Source: Bacteroidota bacterium
GTDB taxonomy: Bacteria > Bacteroidota > Bacteroidia > Bacteroidales > Lentimicrobiaceae
Length of the DNA stretch: 64,000 nucleotides
Direction of reading: 5' to 3'
Assembly: GCA_023441805.1 (NCBI GenBank)
Contig: JAEZNO010000018.1
Location: 162,892 to 226,891 of the forward strand
The notes beneath the pieces are model-generated. The model was not told the origin of the DNA and did not search any database. It saw nothing but the letters and a program-made list of their open reading frames with translations. The position numbers and the translations under genes are program-made. Shown in pieces: positions 26,464 to 35,312 of the stretch. Position 1 is the first letter of the stretch. The number at the start of each line of letters is the position of its first letter.

Positions 26464-28938
26464 TTAAAATCCTTCCATTTCCATATCGTCACCATTACTG
26501 TTAGTGTCCCTCGACAGTTTCTTATTAAAGTTGTTTATCTGGTATTGTATGCCTAAAAACAGTATCCGTGATTCCCTCCAACGACTTGCTACAGTCGTAA
26601 ATTCGTTTCCGTAAACAGTTTCATTGAATTTCCTTGTGTTGAACATATCGGTCAACCGTAAGGAAACTGAAAGCTTCTTTTTCAGCAGATCCTGCCTGAA
26701 TGTAGCATCAGCAAAATACCGTGCTTCATCCAGTTCTTGTATCGTTCTGCGTGGCGAGTTGTAATTTCCAACAAGTTGCAGAATTCCATCCTTCCACAAT
26801 GTAAATGTCATATTCAGCCTTGCAGTCCATGAAAACCGTTTACTGCCTTCGATGTCAAATTCAGGCAAGGCACTCATATTTGCCTGATAGAACGAAAGAT
26901 TGGCATTTGTTCGTAACCACTTTGCCGGATTTACTGTCCCCACCAGCTCTAATCCATAGTGGGTTTCAGTATTGATGTTAATTGGCCTTGTTAGTGTTAC
27001 ACCTTCTGAGATCAGCGTGGTAATGCGTTCAACCACATCGGTTGTGTTTCGGTAAAATAAGCTGGCAGTCAACGAATTATTGCCCCAGTATTGCAATAGT
27101 CCCAGCTCAATTGAGTTAGTAAACTCAGGCTTGATTTCAGGGTTTCCGGTATTGATATTCAATGAGTCGGAGTAATCCATGTATGGATTTAACAGCCAAG
27201 GACCGGGACGACGTACTCTTCTGCTATAACTCAGTTGCAATTCCTTATTCTTGCCAACTTCATACTGGAAATGCAGTGAAGGGTAGAAACTTGTGTAGTT
27301 AGTCTTAAACGTAGTATCTGAATCATCCTGATCAAACAGATCAATAGCTGAATTAGTAAATACCTGCTCCGCTCTTAACCCTGCCTGGTATTTTAATTTC
27401 TTCCATGAGTTAGCATAGAGACCATAAACTGCGTAGATCTGTTCATTATAGTCATACACATTTCTCGGTTCGGTATTGCTGACAAACTGAAGATCATCAT
27501 ACTTCATTGTGATATCCTTGATGTCGGCTTTGTATCCTGCCTCAATGCGACTGCCGTTTGCCATCGGGTAAACATAGTTTCCCTGCACGGTGAACATCTT
27601 GTTTTTGTTAGCCGAATTATTCCATTGATTTACCGTGTCGCCAAGCGTTAATCCTGTGCCGGGGTCAATATTATACTGGTACATGAACGATTCATTTTCC
27701 ATGGCATTATCGTTATAGATAATGTCATTTGTGAACTCACGGCCCTTTTGAGGATAGAGATGCTTATAGGATAAGGTGTACTCATAAGCATCAATACTCC
27801 TGTCGGATTCATTATTGCGGTTGAATTTCCTCAGCAGAATGCCATCCTGCCACGACTCATTGAGTAGTAATCCTTCCCCTCCAAACGACATATCCCGCTT
27901 GCCTGCACTAATGGTAATATTATTTCGTGTATCGATAAAGTAGTCAAATCCTGCGCTTATATGGCTCATGTTCCTGTGCATTTCGCCTTCGTCCGACTGG
28001 ATAAGGATGTTTTTCAACTCACCAAATGAGGTGCGGGTGCTTTCATTGCCATATTCCATATTATGTTTCCTGCCGTCGAAATTAAGAAATGCATTAAACT
28101 TTTCTGCGCGATAGTTAAGGACTACCGAACCATTGAACTTGTTACCCGAACCTGCATTTAATGAAACCATCCCGTTGAAGCCCTGCAGGGTTTTTTTCTT
28201 CAAAACAATGTTGATGATACCGGTAGTACCATCAGGATCGTAACGAACCGAAGGATTGGTAATCACTTCAACACTCTCAATTGAACTTGCAGGTATCTGA
28301 TTCAACAGATCGCTCGATGCCAATCCGGCCTGACTGGCAGGTTTGCCGTCAACAAGCAAAGTAATATTTGAATTCCCGCGTAAACTTACATTCCCTTCGG
28401 CATCAACCGTGACCGAAGGAACATTTTCCATAACATCGGTTGCAGTACCGCCTCCCAATGCCATTGTCTTATCAACAGTAATGACTTTCTTATCAAGGTT
28501 ATTAGTAATCAATGCCCTTTCCGAAGTAACTTCAACTCCCTGTAACGCAGATGCTTTAGGCTTTAACTTTATATCGCCCAGTTTTATATCAGCCGATCCT
28601 GCTGAGATAGTCAATCCCGTAATTTCTTTATTCTCATAACCAATAAACTGAACTTTTAAATAATATTTTCCAGGTTTAAGGTTCGAAAGAATAAACCTTC
28701 CTTTGCCATCAGTAATGGTACCCGTCACCATTGACGAATCTTTCAGTTGAAAAAGGATCACATTGGCATATTCCACATGTTCGCCGGTTGCTTCATCATG
28801 AATAGCACCGGTAATCACACCATAGGCCTGACCATTTCCGCTATTCTGACCCTGAGGGCGTTGTTGTTGAGCATTTAAGGCAAGTGAAAGTAGGAAAAAA
28901 AAGAAAACCAGAGTTAGTTTCAAAGCGTAATTTAGCAT
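26464..28938 (-). CDS. TonB-dependent-type outer-membrane receptor (outer membrane beta-barrel family)
   Basis: An 824-residue outer-membrane protein. A signal peptide (about 1-23, LALNAQ) is followed by a carboxypeptidase-regulatory-like domain (about 38-120, GVITGAIHDEATGEHVEYA), a plug domain (about 130-245, with IPASSIESVEVITNPSVRYD and GTTGIINIVLK) and a beta-barrel (about 255-800). No TonB box or SusD partner is evident, and no ligand can be assigned. The family (OMP_b-brl_3 type) is common in Bacteroidota and often lacks a known substrate. The stop is 45 bases from the convergent Ehr operon. Confidence 0.9.
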   Translation of the reverse strand: MLNYALKLTLVFFFFLLSLALNAQQQRPQGQNSGNGQAYGVITGAIHDEATGEHVEYANVILFQLKDSSMVTGTITDGKGRFILSNLKPGKYYLKVQFIGYENKEITGLTISAGSADIKLGDIKLKPKASALQGVEVTSERALITNNLDKKVITVDKTMALGGGTATDVMENVPSVTVDAEGNVSLRGNSNITLLVDGKPASQAGLASSDLLNQIPASSIESVEVITNPSVRYDPDGTTGIINIVLKKKTLQGFNGMVSLNAGSGNKFNGSVVLNYRAEKFNAFLNFDGRKHNMEYGNESTRTSFGELKNILIQSDEGEMHRNMSHISAGFDYFIDTRNNITISAGKRDMSFGGEGLLLNESWQDGILLRKFNRNNESDRSIDAYEYTLSYKHLYPQKGREFTNDIIYNDNAMENESFMYQYNIDPGTGLTLGDTVNQWNNSANKNKMFTVQGNYVYPMANGSRIEAGYKADIKDITMKYDDLQFVSNTEPRNVYDYNEQIYAVYGLYANSWKKLKYQAGLRAEQVFTNSAIDLFDQDDSDTTFKTNYTSFYPSLHFQYEVGKNKELQLSYSRRVRRPGPWLLNPYMDYSDSLNINTGNPEIKPEFTNSIELGLLQYWGNNSLTASLFYRNTTDVVERITTLISEGVTLTRPININTETHYGLELVGTVNPAKWLRTNANLSFYQANMSALPEFDIEGSKRFSWTARLNMTFTLWKDGILQLVGNYNSPRRTIQELDEARYFADATFRQDLLKKKLSVSLRLTDMFNTRKFNETVYGNEFTTVASRWRESRILFLGIQYQINNFNKKLSRDTNSNGDDMEMEGF

Positions 28939-28964
28939 TTTGCAATAATTGTTTGTACAGCCGA

Positions 28965-28972
28965 CAAAGGTA
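28965..28972 (-). promoter_or_regulatory. Putative -7 element for the outer-membrane receptor
   Basis: The minus strand reads TACCTTTG, matching TAnnTTTG, 26 bases before the ATG at 28938. No good -33 box was seen. Confidence 0.4.
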
Positions 28973-29127
28973 AAGTTATTTAAAGCCTCGTATGCTGATT
29001 ATAATATTTTTTTAACATTTGCAAATGTCATGCCGAGAGTGCATGGTGGTCATAAAAATCATATCCTGCCGTAGAAAAATACCGAAAAATTTATTATCTT
29101 TATCCGTGTTCTTAAAATACTACGGCC

Positions 29128-29850
29128 ATGGAAACCATAACAATTGAACGATTCGGATGTCTCGAAAAGGAGGAGGTCCTCAGATGTTTCGAGAACGACC
29201 GGCTGATACCAAATGCCTGCCTTCTCGAATCAGAAGCTCCATTCAAAGGTTATTATGAACGGTTTACCTATGAGCCGAAGCCCCTCTATTTTTACTTTGT
29301 GCTTGATACCAATTACTCTTTAGAGAAAATATGGAGGATAATCCTCAAGGTACGAAAGAATTATCCGCACAATTTCGATGCTGTCCCCGGCACTCTTGAA
29401 ATATTCGACCAGAAGTTGCAAATCATCCGTGTTCGAAATATCGAAAAGGCCGAGTATATCATAGATCTTCAACAACACTTCTTATCCGAAGGTCTTGTAT
29501 ACCATAAGAAGCTCAGGAATGTTGAAGGCGAAACAGGCATCATTCGTCTCGATAAATCGTTCTTCCTTGAACCAATCGGCGATATGATGTATATGGATGT
29601 GTTTCAACCACACCATGGTTACTTTATAATACCCGGTCATTACTCATGGGCACAATTCAAACAAATTACCACAGAGGTACAATTCGATACCCATCTTCTG
29701 TACTTTGATGCTGCATCGGCATTCTTTTATGAGAATCACGGTATTATCGATATGGTGAGGATATACAAAGAGGGACTTACCAAAGAAAAACTATTTGCCA
29801 TCCGGAACGGATATTATGCCGTTATCAACGAATACGCCCCGCAAACGTGA
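29128..29850 (+). CDS. Unrecognised 240-residue protein
   Basis: I do not recognise the family. The product is a soluble, aromatic-rich protein (many Y, F, H) without signal peptide, membrane segment or cysteine pair that would suggest a metal site. Landmarks are YYERFTYEPKPLYFYFVLD (about 43-61), LEKIWRIILKVRKNYPHNFD and a central HHGYFIIPGHYSWAQFK (about 169-185). Codon use and the intact frame support a real gene. It stands alone, divergent from the receptor gene and followed by a repeat element, so context gives no hint of function. Confidence 0.7.
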   Translation: METITIERFGCLEKEEVLRCFENDRLIPNACLLESEAPFKGYYERFTYEPKPLYFYFVLDTNYSLEKIWRIILKVRKNYPHNFDAVPGTLEIFDQKLQIIRVRNIEKAEYIIDLQQHFLSEGLVYHKKLRNVEGETGIIRLDKSFFLEPIGDMMYMDVFQPHHGYFIIPGHYSWAQFKQITTEVQFDTHLLYFDAASAFFYENHGIIDMVRIYKEGLTKEKLFAIRNGYYAVINEYAPQT

Positions 29851-30081
29851 AACACGTTTAAGCATTATTTAAGGTTGTTCAATATTGTTCAAATGTAGTT
29901 TAGAACATGCTCAATTTGAAGGCATTCGCACTTAGTATGGGTAAATTCACTATCCATCATTCACTATTCAACAAAGGGTTTTGAGTGTTTGGCGTTTTAG
30001 TCAGATTACCAGAATAAACGATTTGTTATCAGTTGGTCCGACGGTTTTAAAAAAGACTTAATTTTTTATACCATTTAACTA

Positions 30082-30197
30082 CCTTCTCATTAATCTAAGC
30101 GTTATCTAAGCGTTATTTAAGCGTTTCCTAAGCGTTTCTACAAACGCTTAGGAAACGCCTCGATATTGTTAAGACATTGCTTCAACGAATGAGATGG
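30082..30197. repeat. Hairpin repeat element, copy 2 (11-bp units in inverted arms)
   Basis: Units ATCTAAGCGTT (30093, 30104), ATTTAAGCGTT (30115) and TCCTAAGCGTT (30126) are followed, after CTACA, by inverted units AACGCTTAGGA (30143), AACGCCTCGAT, ATTGTTAAGAC, ATTGCTTCAAC (30176) and GAATGAGATGG (30187-30197). The outermost pair is CCTTCTCATTA (30082-30092) against GAATGAGATGG. It has the same build as the element at 13713-13880 but a different outer pair. It lies in the 444-base convergent gap 29851-30294. Apart from this element and the terminator, that gap shows only degenerate 'cattcatcatt'-type low-complexity sequence. Confidence 0.78.
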
Positions 30198-30243
30198 AAC
30201 ACGGTCAGCGTTATTCATTATCCATCATTCAGCATTCATCATT

Positions 30244-30278
30244 AAAAAAGGCCGTCCTTTTGGGACAGCCTTTTTTTA
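30244..30278 (-). terminator. Terminator of the M3 peptidase gene
   Basis: GGCCGTCC (30250-30257) pairs with GGGACAGCC (with G-T wobble), flanked by A and T runs on either side, so it works in both directions. It lies 17 bases past the peptidase stop. The same GGCTGTCC stem type recurs near 54.24 kb. Confidence 0.75.
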
Positions 30279-30294
30279 ACTGGAATTTTATGGC

Positions 30295-32400
30295 TTAGTT
30301 CAGCCCACGCTTATTTAAGAGGGGGTCAATTGACGGTTCCTGTCCCCTGAATTTTTTGTACTGTACCATGCCTTCATCGTCACCTGATTCGGCAAGACAG
30401 TTTTTACGGAAACTTGCGGCAAGCTCGGGATTGAAGATATTGCCCGACTGTTTGAAATAATCAAATGCATCTGCGTCGAGTACGGCAGCCCATAGATATA
30501 CATAATAACCTGCTTCGTATCCACCATCAAAAATATGGGCAAAATAGGTTGACCTGTAGCGTGGCCATATTTCACTGATCAGGCCGATGTTGTCCATTGC
30601 ATTATTTTCAAAAGCAACAACATCATCAATGTTAGCAGGCGCAGATAGTTCGTGATATTGCATATCGAGAATTGATGCGGCTATATATTCCGAATTATCA
30701 AATCCCTGGTTAAACAGGCCGCTGTTCTGAATTTTGGCAATGAGTTCGTCGGGGATAATTTCGCCTGTTTTATAGTGTTTTGCATACATGCGAAGAACTT
30801 CCGGTTCACCTGCCCAGTTCTCCATAATTTGCGAAGGCAGTTCAACGTAATCTCTTGGAACATCACCTGCAGTACGTGAATATTTACCCTGTGTGAACAA
30901 TCCGTGTAATCCGTGTCCGAATTCATGGAACAATGTTAAAGTCTCATCCCAGTTTAAGAGTGAAGGGGTGTCACCTGTGGGAGGAGTAAAGTTGCAGACT
31001 ATTGAAATGACAGGAGTAACTTTCTTACCATTCTCGAAACCTGCCGAACGGAAATCTGTGCACCATGCTCCGTTTCCTTTGCTTGCACGCGGGTAGTAGT
31101 CGAGATACAATATTCCGAGATGTGAACCATCATTATCCTTTACTTCGTATGTTTCAACATCTTTGTGGTATACCGGAAGGTTATCAACTTTTTTGAATGA
31201 GATGCCATAGAGTTGGGTTGCAACTGCAAACATACCGTTGCGAACATTGTCGAGTGAGAAATATGGTTTTAGTTCATTTTCATCGAGGTTGTACTTTTGT
31301 TTACGAAGTTTTTCGGCATAATACCACCAGTCCCATGATTCAAGTTTAAAGTTATTGCCTTCGGCATCCGATATCTTTTGCATTTCGGCAAGTTCAGCTT
31401 TAGCAACGGGATTGGCAGCAAGCATAAGTTTATTAAGGAATGCGTTAACAGCGGCAGGAGTTTGAGCCATATTTTCCTCAATAACATAGGCAGCATAATT
31501 TTCATAACCGAGCAGCTGAGCTTTTTCGGCCCTTAACTTTACGATATCCTTAACAACCTGTTTGTTGTCGTTTGCATTGTCGTTATTGCCACGCATGTAG
31601 TAGCCTTTATATAGCTTTTCGCGTAACTCGCGGTTATTAGCATATTGCAGGAATGGAATCATGCTGGGTTTGTTGAGTTTAAACACCCATTTGCCATCTT
31701 TACCTTCGGCTTTGGCTGTTTCGGCAGCTGCTGCAATTACACCTTCGGGTAACCCGGCAAGATCATCCTTATTTTCAATAACAAGGCTGAAGTTTTGATT
31801 GGTTTCGGCAAGGAGATTTTCACCAAATTTAACTGAAAGCATCGCCAGCTCTTCGTTAATTTTACGGAGCACATCCTGTTTCTCTTTTGGCAGGTTGGCA
31901 CCTTCACGTTCAAAATCACGGTAATATTTTTCAACCACTCTGATTTGCTGAGCGTCTAAGCCTGAAGTCTCACGGGCATCGTAAACAGCCTTTATTCGTT
32001 TAAACAAATCGGCATTCATCGAGATGTTATCAGAATGCTGCGAAAGCATTGGAGTAACCTTACGTGCAATTTCCTGAAGATTGTCGTTGGTATTGGCTTC
32101 CGAAACATTAAAGAAGACCTTACTGACATTGGTAAGGAGTTTACCTGATTTGTCGAATGCAAGGATTGTGTTCTCAAAATTAGGGGCCTCAGGATTGTTA
32201 ACTATGTTATTAATTTCCTCTTCATGCTGTTTTATGCCTTCGATAAAGGCAGGCATGTAATCAGATGTGTCGATCTGATCAAAAGGAGGAACCTGAAACG
32301 GAGTGTTGTATTCAGTAAAGAACGGGTTGTCGGTTTTAGCCTGTTGTTTACACGAAATGATTGGCAAAGCCAGTAGCATGAGATAAATGATCTTTTTCAT
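30295..32400 (-). CDS. M3 family metallopeptidase lipoprotein (peptidyl-dipeptidase Dcp-like)
   Basis: A 701-residue zinc peptidase. The lipobox IISC (about residues 14-17) predicts lipid anchoring after export, so the enzyme acts in the periplasm or at an outer leaflet rather than in the cytosol as most Dcp do. The catalytic HEFGHGLHGLF (about 490-500) carries the HExxH zinc motif, followed by the helical ligand-bearing region. The N-terminal third is the M3 helical lid. Dcp-type enzymes release dipeptides from the C-terminus of peptides. A well-formed promoter precedes it and a terminator follows. Confidence 0.93.
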   Translation of the reverse strand: MKKIIYLMLLALPIISCKQQAKTDNPFFTEYNTPFQVPPFDQIDTSDYMPAFIEGIKQHEEEINNIVNNPEAPNFENTILAFDKSGKLLTNVSKVFFNVSEANTNDNLQEIARKVTPMLSQHSDNISMNADLFKRIKAVYDARETSGLDAQQIRVVEKYYRDFEREGANLPKEKQDVLRKINEELAMLSVKFGENLLAETNQNFSLVIENKDDLAGLPEGVIAAAAETAKAEGKDGKWVFKLNKPSMIPFLQYANNRELREKLYKGYYMRGNNDNANDNKQVVKDIVKLRAEKAQLLGYENYAAYVIEENMAQTPAAVNAFLNKLMLAANPVAKAELAEMQKISDAEGNNFKLESWDWWYYAEKLRKQKYNLDENELKPYFSLDNVRNGMFAVATQLYGISFKKVDNLPVYHKDVETYEVKDNDGSHLGILYLDYYPRASKGNGAWCTDFRSAGFENGKKVTPVISIVCNFTPPTGDTPSLLNWDETLTLFHEFGHGLHGLFTQGKYSRTAGDVPRDYVELPSQIMENWAGEPEVLRMYAKHYKTGEIIPDELIAKIQNSGLFNQGFDNSEYIAASILDMQYHELSAPANIDDVVAFENNAMDNIGLISEIWPRYRSTYFAHIFDGGYEAGYYVYLWAAVLDADAFDYFKQSGNIFNPELAASFRKNCLAESGDDEGMVQYKKFRGQEPSIDPLLNKRGLN

Positions 32401-32445
32401 TTTTTTTTGAAATGATTAGGTTGATATTACAGGTAGTACAGTGGG

Positions 32446-32476
32446 CAAAAGTAAAGATTTTGGCTATGAATGCAAA
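32446..32476 (-). promoter_or_regulatory. Bacteroidota-type promoter of the M3 peptidase gene
   Basis: On the minus strand TTTG (32473-32476) and TACTTTTG (32446-32453) are separated by 19 bases, an exact fit to the consensus. Confidence 0.75.
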
Positions 32477-32494
32477 CTCTTAAAGTCATAAAAA

Positions 32495-33862
32495 TCAGGG
32501 ATTCTTGACCACAACAGGTGATGGTTTGGCTGCCTGTTTACGGCCGATAATTTCAGCATATAAAGTCAGGCCAAGGAATACAATGCCAATTACAAAGAAC
32601 AATCCTATAGAGATGACAGAATAGCGCATGTTTCCGGTAATTGCTTCAATCAGTCCCCAACTGAATGTTCCTGCTACTGAGGCGAGCTTTTCCATCACAT
32701 CATAGAAGCTGAAATAGCTGGTGTGGTCAGTTGTATCCTCAGGTATCATCTTGCTGTAGGTCGACCGGGCGAGTGATTGAGTTCCACCCATCACAAGACC
32801 TATAAAGAAAGCAGCAATAATAAACTGTGTTGCATTTACTATCTGCGAAGCACTTGTGCACACAATTACCCATATTGCTACCGAGATGATGAGTGATTTT
32901 AAGTTACCGATCTTAGTCGACATCACGGAAAACAGCCAGGCACCACCCATGCCTACAAGCTGAATTATGAGTAATACCGGTATCAGAACCCCATCGTCCA
33001 GTCCAACCTCTTTTTTTCCGAAAGTGACCGACATGAACATTGTTGTGATAAGTCCCATCATCACGAAGAAAAACCCGATGAGGTAAAAGGTGAATTTTCT
33101 TGATTTAATGACTTGCTTAAAGACTTTATTTAGTTCAGCATATCCTTCGAGGAAGATGTTTGTTTCTTTTTCCTTAATGCGTTTTCTGAAGGTATATTTT
33201 GGGAGGCGTTTAAATGTTATTTGCGAAAATCCAAGCCACCATATACAAACTGAGACGAATGAAATTTTAGCGGGAAGGGTGTCGTCGGTGATTCCAAAGA
33301 GTTCGGGTTTTTCAACCATAAGCAGGTTGAAGATGATTAATATGATACCACCCAGGTATCCCATTGAGTACCCTTGTGCGCTAATCCTGTCCTGATCCTT
33401 TTCTTCGGCAATTACTGGAAGGAAGGAGTTATAATAAACCAGACTGCCGCCATAACCTACGGTTGCAAGAATAAAGGCAAAGACACCAATTGTTATATGA
33501 TCTTTATCGAAGAAGTAGAGGGCTCCGCAAGCAAGTGCACCTATGATAGTGAAAACCTGCATAAAGGCTTTTCTTCGGCCTGTGTAATCAGCTAAGGATG
33601 AGAGCAGTGGTGTCAATCCTGCAACTATCAGATAGGCAATTGAAATTGCCCAGGAGTAGAGTACCGAGTTTTCGATACTGTTACCCAGAAAATCCACATG
33701 GTAATCATTGGGTCCGCTTCGTGTTACAGCCAGAAAGTAAATTGGGAAAATTACCGTTGTTATTGTTAACTGGTATACTGAATTTGCCCAGTCGTACATT
33801 ATCCACCCGCGGATGACTTTCTTGTCACCTTTTTTAATAGGGCTAGCTTCTCGTCTGTTCAA
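32495..33862 (-). CDS. MFS transporter of the UMF1/Atg22 type
   Basis: 455 residues with about 12 membrane spans. The N-terminal motif RGWIMYDWANSVYQLTITTV (about 19-38) is the UMF1-family signature, and GLVMGGTQSLARSTYSKMIPED (about 355) fits the second half of the family. The substrate is unknown. The start is a TTG at 33862. There is no upstream in-frame ATG and the next Met (codon 22) falls inside the conserved motif, so TTG is the best choice. A -7 box lies about 24 bases upstream. It is divergent from the outer-membrane protein gene at 33967. Confidence 0.9.
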   Translation of the reverse strand: MNRREASPIKKGDKKVIRGWIMYDWANSVYQLTITTVIFPIYFLAVTRSGPNDYHVDFLGNSIENSVLYSWAISIAYLIVAGLTPLLSSLADYTGRRKAFMQVFTIIGALACGALYFFDKDHITIGVFAFILATVGYGGSLVYYNSFLPVIAEEKDQDRISAQGYSMGYLGGIILIIFNLLMVEKPELFGITDDTLPAKISFVSVCIWWLGFSQITFKRLPKYTFRKRIKEKETNIFLEGYAELNKVFKQVIKSRKFTFYLIGFFFVMMGLITTMFMSVTFGKKEVGLDDGVLIPVLLIIQLVGMGGAWLFSVMSTKIGNLKSLIISVAIWVIVCTSASQIVNATQFIIAAFFIGLVMGGTQSLARSTYSKMIPEDTTDHTSYFSFYDVMEKLASVAGTFSWGLIEAITGNMRYSVISIGLFFVIGIVFLGLTLYAEIIGRKQAAKPSPVVVKNP

Positions 33863-33885
33863 TTTTGTAGCTTAAAAGTTAATAC

Positions 33886-33893
33886 CAAATATA
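33886..33893 (-). promoter_or_regulatory. Putative -7 element for the MFS transporter
   Basis: The minus strand reads TATATTTG, matching TAnnTTTG, with a predicted start point about 16 bases before the TTG codon. No -33 TTTG was found at the right distance. Confidence 0.4.
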
Positions 33894-33966
33894 GAAAAGA
33901 TTCTACAATAAAAAATGAGGCACTGTACACTGCATTTATTTCTATATTTAGAACAAAAATTATCAA

Positions 33967-35310
33967 ATGACAGTTCGCTACTTCTTTTTCGTAATAGTTT
34001 TACTATTTCCCCTGGCGATTATAGCGCAGAATCAGGATACTACAGTTGCCGAAAAGCAGAAGACATACAGCTTTGTACCTTTCCCGGCAGTTTCGTTCGA
34101 CTCTGACCTTGGGTTTCAGTATGGATTGCTGGGAAGTTTCAATTATTATGGCAACAGGTCGGTTTACCCCGATTACCTGTGGTCGGTTTATGCTGAGTGG
34201 TCGAGATATACTAAAGGCAGTGGCTCAAATCAGCTCTATTTTGATTCAAAGTATCTGTTGCCATATAGAATAAGGGTTACAGGTGAATTTAATTATCTTA
34301 CCGAGCAGGCTCAGAATTTCTATGGATTTAACGGATTTGAGGCCGCATACTTTTCGGAATTTGAAGATGATGAGGATACAGCAAATTATATTTCGCGTAT
34401 GTATTATCGGTTGGAAAAGAAATTGATAAGGGTGGGAGTGGATTTTCAGCGTGAGATCTTTAGTAAGAAATGGAGGTGGTTAGCCGGTTACGGGCACTTT
34501 TCGAGTGATATTGGAACAGTTGATATTGATAAAATCAACAAAGGCCTTGACCAAGAGGATATGCTTCCGGATACGGCTACTTTATACGATAAATATGTGG
34601 ATTGGGGTTTATTGTCGACTGAAGAGGCTGACGGTGGTTCAATCAATACCATAAAACTTGGACTTGTTTATGATACCCGTGATAATGAGCCTGATCCTTC
34701 AAAGGGTATCTGGGCTGAAGCCATTGCCGTTACTGCGCCAAGGTTTTTGGGAAACAATGAATCGGCTTATACAAAAATGGCTTTCATCTTCAGGCAATAT
34801 CTTCCGGTGGTTAAGAACAAACTGATTTTTGCATACAGACTCGGTTGGCAGGGTACAATTGACGGCACGACTCCCTTCTATATGCAATCGTATATGATTA
34901 CTACCAATCTTAAAATTGCCCAGAATGATGGTCTTGGAGGCAGCAGATCATTACGTGGTATCCTTCGCAACAGGATTGTGGGTGATGCATTTGCCTACAG
35001 CAATATCGAGTTAAGGTACCGGTTACCCCATCTTACCGTACTAAATACTGATCTGTATTTTACCCTCAGTGGTTTTGGTGATTTCGGAATGGTCACTAAG
35101 AGAATAGATATTGACAGAAGTTTACTACCCGCAAATGAGAATCCGGGTCACTTCTTCGATCTTGAAAACGACAAGCTCCATAGTGCATATGGAGCCGGTC
35201 TTCATCTTGATATTGAACGTAATCTTATCCTCTCAGTAAATTATGGCATTGCAAAGGATAAGAGGGACGGCAACAGTGGTCTTTATATCAATGTTGGTTT
35301 CCTGTTCTGA
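33967..35310 (+). CDS. BamA/TamA-family outer-membrane protein (surface-antigen barrel)
   Basis: 447 residues: a signal peptide (about 1-19, LAIIAQ) and a C-terminal barrel of the bacterial surface antigen type without POTRA domains. The barrel features are seen in KLGLVYDTRDNEPDPSKGIWAE (start of the barrel), the GGSRSLRGILRNRIVGDAF motif (L6-type loop, about 325-343) and an aromatic C-terminus, YINVGFLF. The full-length BamA (~800 residues with five POTRA domains) is not this. Small barrels of this kind in Bacteroidota have no assigned role. It is convergent with, and two bases from, the deiminase gene. Confidence 0.82.
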   Translation: MTVRYFFFVIVLLFPLAIIAQNQDTTVAEKQKTYSFVPFPAVSFDSDLGFQYGLLGSFNYYGNRSVYPDYLWSVYAEWSRYTKGSGSNQLYFDSKYLLPYRIRVTGEFNYLTEQAQNFYGFNGFEAAYFSEFEDDEDTANYISRMYYRLEKKLIRVGVDFQREIFSKKWRWLAGYGHFSSDIGTVDIDKINKGLDQEDMLPDTATLYDKYVDWGLLSTEEADGGSINTIKLGLVYDTRDNEPDPSKGIWAEAIAVTAPRFLGNNESAYTKMAFIFRQYLPVVKNKLIFAYRLGWQGTIDGTTPFYMQSYMITTNLKIAQNDGLGGSRSLRGILRNRIVGDAFAYSNIELRYRLPHLTVLNTDLYFTLSGFGDFGMVTKRIDIDRSLLPANENPGHFFDLENDKLHSAYGAGLHLDIERNLILSVNYGIAKDKRDGNSGLYINVGFLF

Positions 35311-35312
35311 TT

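Noticed and set aside
33967..35310. Full BamA
   Set aside because: At 447 residues it lacks POTRA domains.
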